Below, in pieces: positions 1 to 8,762 of a stretch of 64,000 nt of DNA (positions within the stretch are counted from its first letter, which is position 1; each line of letters opens with the position of its first letter). The notes under the pieces are model-generated. The model did not search any database. It was not told where the DNA came from and saw only the letters and a list, made by a program, of their open reading frames with translations. This stretch comes from Dinoroseobacter shibae DFL 12 = DSM 16493 (GTDB taxonomy: Bacteria; Pseudomonadota; Alphaproteobacteria; Rhodobacterales; Rhodobacteraceae), in contig NC_009956.1 of the NCBI RefSeq assembly GCF_000018145.1, forward strand, positions 62,001-126,000, in the 5' to 3' direction. The translations under genes and the position numbers were made by a program.

Positions 1-127
1 CGACTTCAACCGCGAGACCTATGTCCGCGGGCGCGAGACCTTCGATGCGACCTATGCCGCGTTCAAGCGGCTGCTCATGGGCGTCTGGCGGCGCGAGGAA
101 CTGGCCGCGCGGGAGCGGGCGGCGTGA
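1..127 (+). CDS. C-terminal end of a ParA-like partition ATPase (partial)
   Basis: An open frame enters from the left edge in the frame starting at base 2 and stops with TGA at 125-127, giving about 41 residues ending in ELAARERAA. No ATPase motif lies in this tail. The call rests on position: it is co-directional with, and 122 bases upstream of, a clear parB/repB gene, the normal parA-parB order in plasmid partition operons. If right, the protein is the ATP-dependent motor that segregates plasmid copies through ParB bound at centromere sites. It could instead be another replicon maintenance gene, since only the end is visible. Confidence 0.55.
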   Translation, partial: DFNRETYVRGRETFDATYAAFKRLLMGVWRREELAARERAA

Positions 128-133
128 CCGCGA

Positions 134-161
134 CAGGCTCTAAACGGCGGTTTAGAGCCTG
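134..161. repeat. Perfect 12-bp inverted repeat between parA and parB
   Basis: CAGGCTCTAAAC at 134-145 and its exact reverse complement at 150-161 are separated by four bases, seven bases after the upstream stop codon. It could be a centromere-like ParB or replication-control palindrome, or an RNA hairpin that lowers transcription into parB. There is no U-tract, so a classical terminator is less likely. The sequence differs from the two palindromes downstream of parB. Confidence 0.7.
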
Positions 162-249
162 GTGGGCGTGTGCAACGCGCGCTGGCCTTACCCGATTTCA
201 AGACAGATCTGCGAGGCCCTGAGGCCAATATTCCTCACGGAGAGACATC

Positions 250-1425
250 ATGGCGAAACGCAAACGGCTCACCCCCGCGCAGCCCGGCTTTTTGGAAACC
301 AAATCCGCAGGCGCCGACCCCGGCCCCGGCCTGACCCCCGGTTTCGCCGCGCAACAAACGCCCGTGGCCCATACGCCCCCCGCCCCGCCGCCCGCACCCC
401 CCATCGCCCAGGTGGCCCGCGACAGCTCCGCCTCCGCGGCCCTGGCCGAGGTCTCGGCAGAGCTGGAAAGCGCTCGCGCCGAGGGCCGGCTGATCCAGGC
501 CCTGCCCCTGCACTCCATTCGCCGCGATCACCTGGTGCGCGACCGGCTGCTGGTGGACCCCGACGAGATGATCGTGCTCAAGCAATCCCTGCGCAGCCGC
601 GGCCAGCAGACCCCGATCGAGGTGGTCGATCTCGGCCCGGAGGCCGAGCCCCGCCGCTATGGGCTGATCTCCGGCTGGCGGCGCCTGACCGCCCTGGACG
701 AGCTGCATGGCGGCACCGGCGAGGCCCGGTTCGGCACGGTCCAGGCGATCCTGCGCAGCCCCGAGACCGCCGAGGCCGCCTATACCGCCATGGTCGAGGA
801 AAACGAGATCCGCGTTGCGCTGAGCCCCTATGAGCGCGCGCGCATCGTCGCGAAATCCGTCGAACAGGGGGTCTTTCCCAGCACGAAACAGGCGCTCCAG
901 ACCCTGTTCGCCGCCGCGTCACGGGCCAAGCGATCCAAGATCGGGTCGTTTTTGCCCGTGGTCGCGGCGCTGGACGGGGTGCTGCGCCATCCCGCGGCCC
1001 TGACCGAACGGCTGGGCCTGCGGCTGTCGAAGCTGCTGGAGGACGATCCGGAGCTGGGCCGCGACTGGCGGGTGCGCCTGCGCAAGGCCGAGATCGAGGA
1101 TGAGCCCGCCGCCGAGATCGCCTGGCTGGAGGCCGCGGCGGCCGAGGCCGAAGCGGGCCCGGGGGCGTCGGCGCAACCCGCGTCGCCCCCTGAGACGGGC
1201 ACTCGGACAGCCCCCGCGGCGGCGCCGGACACACCGCCCGCCCCGCCTGCCCCGTCCGCGGCGAAACCGGCCACGCCCGCGCCGGAGGGTGCCCGGGAAA
1301 TCATCAAGGGCGTCTATCTCGAACAGGGCGGCGGCTTCATTCACCAGACCCTGACCCTGTCGGGGCCCAAGGTGGATGCGGCCTTCAAGGCCCGGCTGAT
1401 CGCCTGGCTCCAGGACCAGTCCTGA
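250..1425 (+). CDS. parB: ParB/RepB-family plasmid partition protein
   Basis: Centromere-binding partner of ParA in plasmid segregation; 391 residues. The N-terminal nuclease/CTPase-like ParB domain covers about residues 75-190: an IRRDHLVRD segment, a GWRR motif near 142 (the family's GxRR nucleotide-binding box) and an MVEENEIR segment with LSPYERA, the counterpart of the usual IVEN..R..L.P.E motif. A helix-turn-helix region follows (about 195-280), then an Ala/Pro-rich linker and a conserved-looking C-terminus around EIIKGVYLEQGGG. The start ATG at 250 has a GGAGAG ribosome site a few bases upstream. It follows a ParA-like tail and precedes parS-like palindromes, which makes partition the clear role. 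It indicates that this window is on an extrachromosomal replicon. Confidence 0.88.
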   Translation: MAKRKRLTPAQPGFLETKSAGADPGPGLTPGFAAQQTPVAHTPPAPPPAPPIAQVARDSSASAALAEVSAELESARAEGRLIQALPLHSIRRDHLVRDRLLVDPDEMIVLKQSLRSRGQQTPIEVVDLGPEAEPRRYGLISGWRRLTALDELHGGTGEARFGTVQAILRSPETAEAAYTAMVEENEIRVALSPYERARIVAKSVEQGVFPSTKQALQTLFAAASRAKRSKIGSFLPVVAALDGVLRHPAALTERLGLRLSKLLEDDPELGRDWRVRLRKAEIEDEPAAEIAWLEAAAAEAEAGPGASAQPASPPETGTRTAPAAAPDTPPAPPAPSAAKPATPAPEGAREIIKGVYLEQGGGFIHQTLTLSGPKVDAAFKARLIAWLQDQS

Positions 1426-1439
1426 CACCCTGCCCGGGT

Positions 1440-1454
1440 GTTTCGCTGCGAAAC
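1440..1454. promoter_or_regulatory. parS-like palindrome 1
   Basis: GTTTCGCTGCGAAAC is a 15-base palindrome apart from its central base, starting 15 bases after the parB stop codon. The arms are the same as in the second palindrome 17 bases further on. Position next to parB makes a ParB-binding centromere site the most likely reading; GTT...AAC ends are common in parS sites of alphaproteobacterial plasmids. Confidence 0.6.
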
Positions 1455-1470
1455 ATTCCAAAAATTGAAT

Positions 1471-1486
1471 GTTTCGCATGCGAAAC
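1471..1486. promoter_or_regulatory. parS-like palindrome 2
   Basis: GTTTCGCATGCGAAAC is a perfect 16-base palindrome sharing both arms with the site at 1440-1454. The paired arrangement directly downstream of parB supports a centromere role rather than chance. Confidence 0.65.
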
Positions 1487-1833
1487 AAATCTCTAGAAGC
1501 CATTGAAAACAAACGATTTCGCAAAAAAATTTGTCGGCAGATTTTGCGTCCGCTGCGAAACATCGCCGAATTTGGCCCCGATTTCGCCCCGTTTGCCGCC
1601 CTGAGACGCCCGCCAGATCGGGCGCATCCCTCACCCCGGCGGTGGCCCCGCCTTCCCGGCTCGGCGCATTTTCGCAGATGCAGCATCTCCTGCCTTGTGC
1701 CGTAACGTCAGCATCCGTTAGAAGAAATCGAGAGAGAATAGGGCAATTGGTGAATTTGGCGGCAAAGTCGGGGGTGGGCTTGAGCCGCGATCCCACCGTC
1801 ACGTTTTATGCAGTATCCTGAGGGCGGGGTAGT

Positions 1834-3726
1834 GTGAATGGATTGGGTTGCAGCGTGCTGAACTTCGTCAAATCCCTGACATTGGGACAGAAGGCGATCA
1901 CCTTGCTGGTGGTGGACCTGGTGCTGATCCCGCTTGCCCTGATCGTCACCTTCGCCTTGCAGCCGATCCCGGTGTCGCCCGGCGAAACCATTGCGCTCAT
2001 CCTGCCGATCCTGCCCTACCTGCTGGCCGCCAGTGCGCTCGTCGCCTTCTGGCTGGGCATCCCCTATATCCGGCTAAACGCCTACGAAGCCCGGGCCGTG
2101 GGCAAGACCGCCCAATACGCGGCGGCCAACGGGCTGATCGCGCTGGTGCTGAGCAAGATCGCCGGGCTGGGCCTGACCACCGGGCTCTACGTGATCTTTG
2201 CAGGCTGTTTCTTCCTGTTCTCCGCCGCCAGCCGGGTGGTGATGCTGCAGATCCTGACCGCGATCTACCGCCGGGACGAAGGGCATACCCGGGTGATGAT
2301 CTACGGCGCGGGCACCACCGGCACCCAGCTGGTTTCGGCGCTCAACGCCCACAAGACGATCTACCCGGTGGCCTTCGTCGATGACAACGCCGCGCTGCAC
2401 GGGCTGACCGTGGCCGGGTTGCCGGTGCATTCGCCGGTGCGCATCCGCGAGCTGGTCCGCGACAAGCAGATCGACCGGGTGCTGCTGGCGGTGCCGTCGC
2501 TGAGCCAGCCGAAACAGGCGCAGCTGGCGCGCCGGTTGCAGAAACTCGGGCTGGAGGTGCAGGCCCTGCCCTCCTTTTCGCAGCTGATCGGCGAAGAGGA
2601 ACTGGTCGACAAGCTCAAGCCCGTCGAAAGCCATACCTTCCTCGGCCGACAGCAGGTCTGCACCGAGCTCGAGCGCGGCTGCGAAAGCTATGCGGACCGG
2701 GTCGTGCTGATCTCCGGGGCCGGGGGCTCGATCGGGTCGGAATTGTGCCGGCAGGTGCTGGCCTGTCGCCCTGCGAAACTCGTGCTCTACGAGCTCAACG
2801 AACTGGCGCTCTACAACGTGGACATGGAGCTGCGCTCCCTGGCGGAGGTGACCGGGACCGAGCTCGTTCCGGTGCTGGGCTCGGTAACCGATCCGCGCCA
2901 GGTGCGCGGGGTACTGGCAGAGCACAAGGTGCAGGTGGTCCTGCATGCCGCCGCCTACAAGCATGTCCCCCTGGTGGAGGCGAACCCGCTGGCGGGGCTC
3001 GCCAACAACGTCTTCGGCACCCAGACCCTGGCCCGGGAGGCCGCCGAATACGGGATCGAGCGGTTCATCCTGATCTCGTCGGACAAGGCGGTGCGGCCCA
3101 CCAACGTGATGGGCGCGTCGAAACGGCTGGCCGAGCTGGTGATCCAGGACCTGGAGACCCGGTATACCGGTACGGTCTTCACCATGGTGCGCTTCGGCAA
3201 TGTGCTGGGCTCGTCAGGCTCGGTCGTGCCGCTCTTCCAGGAGCAGATCCGCCGGGGCGGGCCGGTCACCGTGACCGACCCCAAGGTGACGCGCTATTTC
3301 ATGACCGTGCAAGAGGCCGTGCGCCTGGTGCTGACCGCGGGATCCATGGCCCGGGGCGGCGAGGTCTTCGTGCTCGACATGGGGGCCCCGGTGCCGATCG
3401 TGCAGCTCGCCCGCCAGGTGATCGAAAGCGCGGGCTACACCGTGCGCGACGATGCCACCCCGGACGGGGATATCGAGATCGTCTTCACCGGGCTGCGGCC
3501 GGGCGAGAAGATGTTCGAGGAACTGACCATCACCGACGACCATATCGGCACCCGCCATCCCAAGCTGTTCTGTGCCCGCGAGCAAAGCCTGTCGGAGATC
3601 GAGATCGCCGGCATCCTGCGCAGCCTGCGCCAGGCCGTGGCCTCGGGCGATCCGGATGCGGGCCGGGCGGTCATCACCCGTTGGGTCGAAGGCTACGTGC
3701 CCGGGGTCAAAAGCGTGCCGTTGTGA
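1834..3726 (+). CDS. CapD/WbpM-type membrane nucleotide-sugar 4,6-dehydratase
   Basis: Integral membrane protein of 630 residues that should act on UDP-GlcNAc or a related UDP-sugar, making a 4-keto-6-deoxy precursor for surface polysaccharide. Four hydrophobic segments occupy about residues 15-130. A first Rossmann-like fold follows (IYGAGTTG near 155), then the catalytic extended short-chain dehydrogenase domain with GAGGSIGSE near 295, YKHVPLVE, and the family signature SSDKAVRPTN...MGASKR around 416-431. In this family a methionine and lysine replace the usual tyrosine catalyst. Length fits WbpM, PglF and CapD homologues. The start is GTG at 1834; GTG at 1855 is an alternative. A small hairpin (3725-3738) overlaps the stop codon. 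It opens the exopolysaccharide locus. Confidence 0.9.
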   Translation: MNGLGCSVLNFVKSLTLGQKAITLLVVDLVLIPLALIVTFALQPIPVSPGETIALILPILPYLLAASALVAFWLGIPYIRLNAYEARAVGKTAQYAAANGLIALVLSKIAGLGLTTGLYVIFAGCFFLFSAASRVVMLQILTAIYRRDEGHTRVMIYGAGTTGTQLVSALNAHKTIYPVAFVDDNAALHGLTVAGLPVHSPVRIRELVRDKQIDRVLLAVPSLSQPKQAQLARRLQKLGLEVQALPSFSQLIGEEELVDKLKPVESHTFLGRQQVCTELERGCESYADRVVLISGAGGSIGSELCRQVLACRPAKLVLYELNELALYNVDMELRSLAEVTGTELVPVLGSVTDPRQVRGVLAEHKVQVVLHAAAYKHVPLVEANPLAGLANNVFGTQTLAREAAEYGIERFILISSDKAVRPTNVMGASKRLAELVIQDLETRYTGTVFTMVRFGNVLGSSGSVVPLFQEQIRRGGPVTVTDPKVTRYFMTVQEAVRLVLTAGSMARGGEVFVLDMGAPVPIVQLARQVIESAGYTVRDDATPDGDIEIVFTGLRPGEKMFEELTITDDHIGTRHPKLFCAREQSLSEIEIAGILRSLRQAVASGDPDAGRAVITRWVEGYVPGVKSVPL

Positions 3727-4006
3727 GCCTGCGGGCTCCATGCGTGGGGGCAGGGCAGGGCGCATGCCCGCGCGAGACGGGGCAGGGTGCATGCATCCGC
3801 GAACCCACACAGCGTGCGCGCAAGCGCGCAACAGCCACCGCCCAACTGCCCCTGCCGTCGAGAAATTCCTTGATGCCGACCGGTCCGGAAGGCACCCCTT
3901 CTTGAAAAGAGGAAATTGGATCGCGTGCCCGGTCCGCATCGCCATGGGTCATCTGTCGCTTCTCTCCGTCCTTTCCGCATCCGGATCCCTTCCGGGGGGC
4001 GGGGAC

Positions 4007-6247
4007 ATGCGCGCGGGTCGTTTCGCGGCGAAATACCGCCTGGCGCGGGGCGGTCTGCTGGCGCTGTTGCTGTCGGTCTCCGCCGCGGCGCTGCAGGCCC
4101 AGAGCACCGAGCAGCTGCTTGCGGTGCAGGGCCCGTCCGAGCGCGGGGCCAGCGCCGCCGCTGCCGGGCCCGAGGGCGCGTTCCGCCCCAGCCCCGAGAC
4201 CATCTTTCGCCAGCCGAGCCTGAACTTCTACGGGGTGCCGGGGTTGATCGACCTGCCCTCCGGCGAGGCCATGCCCGACGGCCAGCTCGCGGTGGGCGTG
4301 TCGACCTTCGGCGGCACCACCCGGACCACGCTCAGCTTCCAGCTCACCCCGCGCATCTCGGGCAGTTTCCGCTATTCGGCGATCCGCGACTGGGACAGCG
4401 ACGGGTTCGATACCTATTACGATCGCAGCTTCGATCTGCGCTTTCTGGCCCTTGAAGAGAGCCGCTTTCTGCCCTCGGTGACCATCGGGTTGCAGGATTT
4501 CGCGGGCACCGGGATTTATGCCGGGGAATACATCGCCGCCACCAAGACTTTTGCCGGGGGCCTCAAGGGCACGGTGGGCCTCGGCTGGGGCCGGTTCGGC
4601 AGCGCGAGCTCCTTCGGCGGGCTGATTTCCGACGAGCGGCCGGCCTTCGATCCCAACGATACCGGCGGGGAGCCGAGCACCGACCAGTGGTTTCGCGGCC
4701 CGCAATCGGTCTTTGCCGGGATCGAGTGGCAGCCCACGGACCGGCTGGGTCTGAAGCTGGAATATTCCACCGATGCCTATGAGGCCGAGACCGTCGACCG
4801 CGACGTGTTCGAGCGCGAGTCGGACTGGAATTTCGGGCTGGAATACCAGGTCAGCGAGGACTGGCGGCTGGGGGGGTATTACCTCTATGGGGCCGAGTTG
4901 GGCGTGATGGCGCAATTCCAGCTCAACCCGCGGCGCCCGGCGGTGCCGATGCGGGTGGCGGCCCCCGACCCGGTGGACCCGCGCCCGGACCGGGCGGCCA
5001 ACCCGACCCTCTGGTCGGCGGACTGGATCACCATCCCCGGCGCGCAGGAGACCCTGCGCGACGCCCTGGAAGCGCCGCTCGCCGCGGAAGGGATCGAGTT
5101 GCAGGCGCTGGCGGCCACGGGCACCAGCATCGACCTGCGCTATCGCAACGCGCGCTACCTGTCCTCGGCCAACGCGGTGGGGCGGGTGGCGCGGGTGCTG
5201 GCCCGGGTGCTGCCGCCCTCGATCGAGACCTTCCACCTGACCCCGGAGGTGTCGGGCATGCCGGCGAGCCGGATCACCCTGCGCCGGACGGCGCTGGAGG
5301 AGCTGGAATTCACGCCCCAGGCCGGGGCGCGGCTGCTGGCGCAGAGCGAGATTTCCGAAGCGCCCCCGCTGCCGGAGACGGCGGTGGCCTCCGAGACGGT
5401 CGCGCCGCGCTTCTCCTGGTCCCTGGGGCCCTACCTGGAGCAGAGCTTCTTCGATCCGGACGAGCCCTGGCGGTTCGAGATCGGGCTGGATGCCAGCGCG
5501 TCCTATCAGATCACGCCGAACCTGAGCCTGTCGGGGTCGATCACCAAGGAAATCGTCGGCACCATCGCCGACAGCACGCGCGTGTCCAACAGCCAGTTGC
5601 CCCCGGTCCGTTCGAACGGGGTGCTCTATGCGCGGGAGGGCGATCCGGGGCTCGACAACCTGGTGCTGGCCTATACGTTCCGCCCCGGTCAGGATCTTTA
5701 TGGGCGGGTCAGCGCGGGCTACCTGGAATCCATGTTCGGCGGGGTCTCGGCGGAGCTGCTGTGGAAACCCGTGGACAGCCGCCTGGCCCTGGGGGTGGAG
5801 CTGAACTATGCCCGCCAGCGGGATTTCGACCAGCGCCTCGGCTTCCAGGATTATGACGTGATCACCGGGCATGCCTCGGCCTATTACGCGTTCGGGGATG
5901 GCTACCTGGGGCAGGTGGATGTGGGCCAGTACCTGGCGGGCGACAAGGGCGCGACCTTCACCCTGTCGCGGGAATTCGGCAATGGCTGGAAGCTGGGCGG
6001 GTTCTTCACGCTGACCGATGTCTCGGCCGAGGAATTCGGCGAGGGGTCGTTCGACAAGGGGATCATGCTGACGATCCCGGCGGGCTGGATCCTGGGCCAG
6101 CCGAACCGCACCGCCCTGTCGACCACGATCCGGCCCCTGCAGCGCGACGGCGGCCAGCGGCTGGAGGTGCCGGGGCGGCTTTACGACCCGGTCCGCGCGC
6201 AACATGCCCGCGCCCTGACGCGGCAATGGGAACGGGTATGGCAATGA
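4007..6247 (+). CDS. yjbH: YjbH-family outer-membrane exopolysaccharide protein
   Basis: Predicted secreted protein of 746 residues of the YjbH/GfcD family, whose genes accompany YjbE, YjbF and YjbG in exopolysaccharide export loci and which is thought to sit in the outer membrane. From ATG 4007 the N-terminus is a positive stretch, a hydrophobic core (LLALLLSVSAAA) and a LQAQ cleavage region. The mature protein has the family start, PSLNFYGVPGLIDLPSGEA, then long runs of alternating beta-strand sequence, consistent with a barrel. An in-frame ATG at 3944 would add 21 residues ahead of the signal peptide and is less convincing. The stop overlaps the start of yjbF as ATGA. About 280 bases separate it from capD, so it may have its own promoter. 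Confidence 0.85.
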   Translation: MRAGRFAAKYRLARGGLLALLLSVSAAALQAQSTEQLLAVQGPSERGASAAAAGPEGAFRPSPETIFRQPSLNFYGVPGLIDLPSGEAMPDGQLAVGVSTFGGTTRTTLSFQLTPRISGSFRYSAIRDWDSDGFDTYYDRSFDLRFLALEESRFLPSVTIGLQDFAGTGIYAGEYIAATKTFAGGLKGTVGLGWGRFGSASSFGGLISDERPAFDPNDTGGEPSTDQWFRGPQSVFAGIEWQPTDRLGLKLEYSTDAYEAETVDRDVFERESDWNFGLEYQVSEDWRLGGYYLYGAELGVMAQFQLNPRRPAVPMRVAAPDPVDPRPDRAANPTLWSADWITIPGAQETLRDALEAPLAAEGIELQALAATGTSIDLRYRNARYLSSANAVGRVARVLARVLPPSIETFHLTPEVSGMPASRITLRRTALEELEFTPQAGARLLAQSEISEAPPLPETAVASETVAPRFSWSLGPYLEQSFFDPDEPWRFEIGLDASASYQITPNLSLSGSITKEIVGTIADSTRVSNSQLPPVRSNGVLYAREGDPGLDNLVLAYTFRPGQDLYGRVSAGYLESMFGGVSAELLWKPVDSRLALGVELNYARQRDFDQRLGFQDYDVITGHASAYYAFGDGYLGQVDVGQYLAGDKGATFTLSREFGNGWKLGGFFTLTDVSAEEFGEGSFDKGIMLTIPAGWILGQPNRTALSTTIRPLQRDGGQRLEVPGRLYDPVRAQHARALTRQWERVWQ

Positions 6248-7005
6248 GCGGGCATCGGATCGCGCGGCGTGCGCTGCGAAACGCACCGGGCGCCGGTCGG
6301 GGGCTGAAAGCGGCTCTTCACAAGGGGATCGGCCGGATCGGCGGGGCCTTGGCGCTGGGGCTGCTGCTGGCGGGTTGTGCGTCTGACAATATCGCCGAGG
6401 ATGCGGATCTGTGGGATGACCTGGTCGCCGTGGTGCAGACCCGCCTCGAGCCGGACCCGGCGGCCGGGACGGAGACCCGGATCACCCGCGCGATGCTGGC
6501 CGGTGTCACCGACCCGCTGATCCGGGTGACGCGCCTGCCCGACGGGCCGGTGGCCACCCTGGTGCCTGCCGCACGCGGCGGCCCGGCGGCGGCGCCGCTG
6601 ATCACCTGGCGCGGGCGCGATCCGGTCACGCTGACCACCCGGGGCGGGCTTCTGGTGGCGACCCGGGGGCTGGGGCGCGACCTGATGTCTTCGGACCTGC
6701 GGGGGCTGGCTCAGGCCCTGCGGGCGGGTGGCGGGCGCTACGCACGGTCCCATGTGGTCCTGGTGGGCAATACCGATGCCCTGACCCTGAGTTTCGACTG
6801 CACCCTGCGCGCCGAGGGGGCCGAGACCATCACCATCCTGGAGCGCAGCGTGGCCACGACCCGCTTCACCGAGGCCTGTGCGGGGCCGACGGGGACATTT
6901 GGCAACACCTATTGGCGCGGGGCAGGGGACGGCACCCTGTGGCAGTCGCAGCAATGGGCGGGGCCGGACTTCGGCCATGTCCGGATCGAACGGCTGATCA
7001 AATAG
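6244..7005 (+). CDS. yjbF: YjbF/GfcB-family outer-membrane lipoprotein
   Basis: Lipoprotein of about 253 residues. A long basic N-terminus is followed by a hydrophobic run ending in a LLAGC lipobox around residues 36-40, so Cys would be lipidated. The body resembles YjbF/GfcB: an ITRAML...DPLIRV segment, paired ITWRGRDPVTLTTRGGLLVATRG strands and a late FGNTYWRG segment. The start at 6244 overlaps the yjbH stop (ATGA), supporting translational coupling; in-frame ATGs at 6226 and 6238 are alternatives. In E. coli the yjb genes support production of an extracellular polysaccharide, and this protein probably works with the YjbH homologue in export or assembly. Confidence 0.8.
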   Translation: MSGHRIARRALRNAPGAGRGLKAALHKGIGRIGGALALGLLLAGCASDNIAEDADLWDDLVAVVQTRLEPDPAAGTETRITRAMLAGVTDPLIRVTRLPDGPVATLVPAARGGPAAAPLITWRGRDPVTLTTRGGLLVATRGLGRDLMSSDLRGLAQALRAGGGRYARSHVVLVGNTDALTLSFDCTLRAEGAETITILERSVATTRFTEACAGPTGTFGNTYWRGAGDGTLWQSQQWAGPDFGHVRIERLIK

Positions 7006-7138
7006 GCATTTGCCTGCCGACGTGGCAGGAATGTCGCGAAAAACCGCTAAAACCTTCGCGATCTGCAGGGTTCGCCATTGTTCGGGACGGGTTCCCTCCG
7101 TACTCTGGTGCGAATTCACGAATCTTACGGGGTAAGTC

Positions 7139-7381
7139 ATGAAAACTGTTTCCACACTCGTCGCGAGCGCGGCCCTGGCCGCATCGGTCGTCGCACCGGC
7201 CTTCGCGGAAGAGACCAAGACCATTCCGCTCAACGTCACGGTGTCCACCCAGGCGACAGAGGGTGCTCTGGCGGCCGGGGGTCTCGGGACCGTCGGGGGC
7301 GCCGCCTTCGGGGCGGTCGTGGTTGCCGGTTTCGTTGCGGCAGGCTCCAACGGCTCCAGCAGCACCACCACCACCGAGTGA
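7139..7381 (+). CDS. Small secreted YjbE/GfcA-like protein
   Basis: 80 residues: a clear signal peptide (MKTVSTLVASAALAAS...APAFA), a mature part rich in Ala, Gly and Val with a glycine-rich hydrophobic stretch (about residues 44-67), and a Ser/Thr tail ending SSSTTTTE. The family is too short and plain for firm homology. Even so, size, signal peptide, low-complexity centre and Thr-rich tail match what is known of E. coli YjbE/GfcA, and the gene sits beside yjbF and yjbH. Two small inverted repeats lie in the 133-base gap upstream (for example 7013-7029), which may form leader hairpins. A GGGGTAAGTC site precedes the ATG. Function in that family is unknown. Confidence 0.7.
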   Translation: MKTVSTLVASAALAASVVAPAFAEETKTIPLNVTVSTQATEGALAAGGLGTVGGAAFGAVVVAGFVAAGSNGSSSTTTTE

Positions 7382-7405
7382 GATGGTGCGGCCCGGGGCC
7401 CGGTC

Positions 7406-7460
7406 GGGTCCCGCGCCGGTATCACAGATCCGGGGCAGCGATACCCCTGGCGCGGGTCCC
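7406..7460 (+). terminator. Long imperfect GC-rich hairpin after the YjbE-like gene
   Basis: GGGTCCCGCGCCGGTAT at 7406-7422 pairs imperfectly with ATACCCCTGGCGCGGGTCCC at 7441-7460. It lies 25 bases downstream of the small secreted gene and 130 bases upstream of ugd. No clear U-tract follows, so it may stabilise or attenuate the transcript rather than terminate it. Confidence 0.4.
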
Positions 7461-7591
7461 TTGCGGGGTCCGCGTCTGTCGTTACGAGGGCGGCTGCGCC
7501 CTGTGCCGCAGGTGACCCCGGCGATCTGCCCCGATAACCTGCGAGCAGGGCCCTGGGCCCCTTGCCTCTGGACTGCGCGGACGGACCCTTC

Positions 7592-8758
7592 ATGAAAATT
7601 GCTGTTGCCGGGATCGGGTATGTCGGGCTGTCCCTGAGTGTGCTGCTGGCCCAACGCCACGAGGTTGTGGCGCTCGACATCTCTCAAGAGCGGGTGGCGC
7701 GGCTGAACGCGGGGACCGCGCCCATCGCCGATCCGGAGATCGAGGCGTATCTGGTGGAAAAGACACTGGATCTGACCGCGACCACCGACCCCGCCACGGC
7801 CTTTGCCGGGGCGCGGTTCATCGTGGTGGCCACGCCCACCAGCTATGATCCCGAGACCAACCGGTTCGACACCTCGTCGGTCGAGCAGGTGGTCGAGACC
7901 GCCCTGGCCCTGGCGCCCGAGGCCACCATCGTGATCAAGTCGACCATTCCGGTGGGCTTCACGCGCGCCTTGCGCGACCGGCTGGGGGTGGAGAACATCC
8001 TGTTCAGCCCCGAGTTCCTGCGCGAGGGAAAGGCCCTGTGGGATAACCTGCACCCGTCACGCATCGTGGTCGGCGGCGCGGGGGAGGCGGCCCGGGTCTT
8101 TGCCGATCTGCTGGTGGAGGGGGCGCTGGACAGGGACGTGCCGGTGCTCTTCACCCGGCCCACGGAGGCCGAGGCGATCAAGCTTTTCGCCAACACCTAT
8201 CTCGCCATGCGGGTGGCCTATTTCAACGAGCTCGACAGCTATGCCCTGGCGCACGGGCTCGACAGCCGGTCGGTGATCGAAGGGGTGTGCCATGACCCGC
8301 GGGTGGGCAACCATTACAACAACCCCTCCTTCGGATACGGGGGGTATTGCCTGCCCAAGGACACCAAGCAGCTTCTGGCGAATTACGCCGCGGTGCCCCA
8401 GAACATGATCTCGGCCATCGTGGAGGCCAACACCACCCGCAAGGATTTCATCGCCGAGCAGGTGCTGGCGCTGGCCCCCAAGAGCGTGGGCATCTACCGG
8501 CTGGTGATGAAGGCGGGCTCGGACAATTTCCGCGACAGTTCCATCCAGGGGATCATGAAGCGGCTCAAGGCCAAGGGGATCGAGGTCACGGTCTTTGAGC
8601 CCGAACTGCCCGACGAGACCTTTTTCAACTCCCGGGTGGAGCGGGATCTCGCGGCCTTCAAGGCCGGCGCGGACGTGATCGTGGCGAACCGGATGGACGA
8701 CGCGATCCGGGACGTGGCGGAAAAGGTGTTCACTCGGGATCTTTTCGGGGAGAGTTGA
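7592..8758 (+). CDS. ugd: UDP-glucose 6-dehydrogenase
   Basis: Cytosolic enzyme oxidising UDP-glucose to UDP-glucuronate with two NAD+, supplying acidic sugar for polysaccharide. 388 residues, the length of the compact E. coli-type Ugd. The N-terminal Rossmann motif is [20 protein letters not shown] and [18 protein letters not shown] follow, the latter holding the catalytic cysteine at residue 253. The start ATG at 7592 gives the expected MKIAVAGIG beginning. The next gene starts four bases after the stop, so the two are probably co-transcribed. Its presence implies that the polymer contains glucuronic acid or a derivative. Confidence 0.93.
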   Translation: MKIAVAGIGYVGLSLSVLLAQRHEVVALDISQERVARLNAGTAPIADPEIEAYLVEKTLDLTATTDPATAFAGARFIVVATPTSYDPETNRFDTSSVEQVVETALALAPEATIVIKSTIPVGFTRALRDRLGVENILFSPEFLREGKALWDNLHPSRIVVGGAGEAARVFADLLVEGALDRDVPVLFTRPTEAEAIKLFANTYLAMRVAYFNELDSYALAHGLDSRSVIEGVCHDPRVGNHYNNPSFGYGGYCLPKDTKQLLANYAAVPQNMISAIVEANTTRKDFIAEQVLALAPKSVGIYRLVMKAGSDNFRDSSIQGIMKRLKAKGIEVTVFEPELPDETFFNSRVERDLAAFKAGADVIVANRMDDAIRDVAEKVFTRDLFGES

Positions 8759-8762
8759 GAAT

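Larger units (their letters stand above)
1426..1833. other. Non-coding partition/centromere region downstream of parB
   Basis: No supported gene in 408 bases. The first 140 bases are AT-richer than the flanks and hold one perfect and one near-perfect palindrome of the GTTTCGC...GCGAAAC type plus a half-site (TGCGAAAC at 1554-1561). No convincing iterons, DnaA-box array or replication gene was seen here, so the origin may lie to the left of the window. The last 100 bases carry the leader of the next gene. Confidence 0.6.

Noticed and set aside
3572-4006. Upstream extension of yjbH into the capD gene
   Set aside because: In frame by chance only; it would place about 145 residues, out of frame with capD, before a clear signal peptide at ATG 4007.
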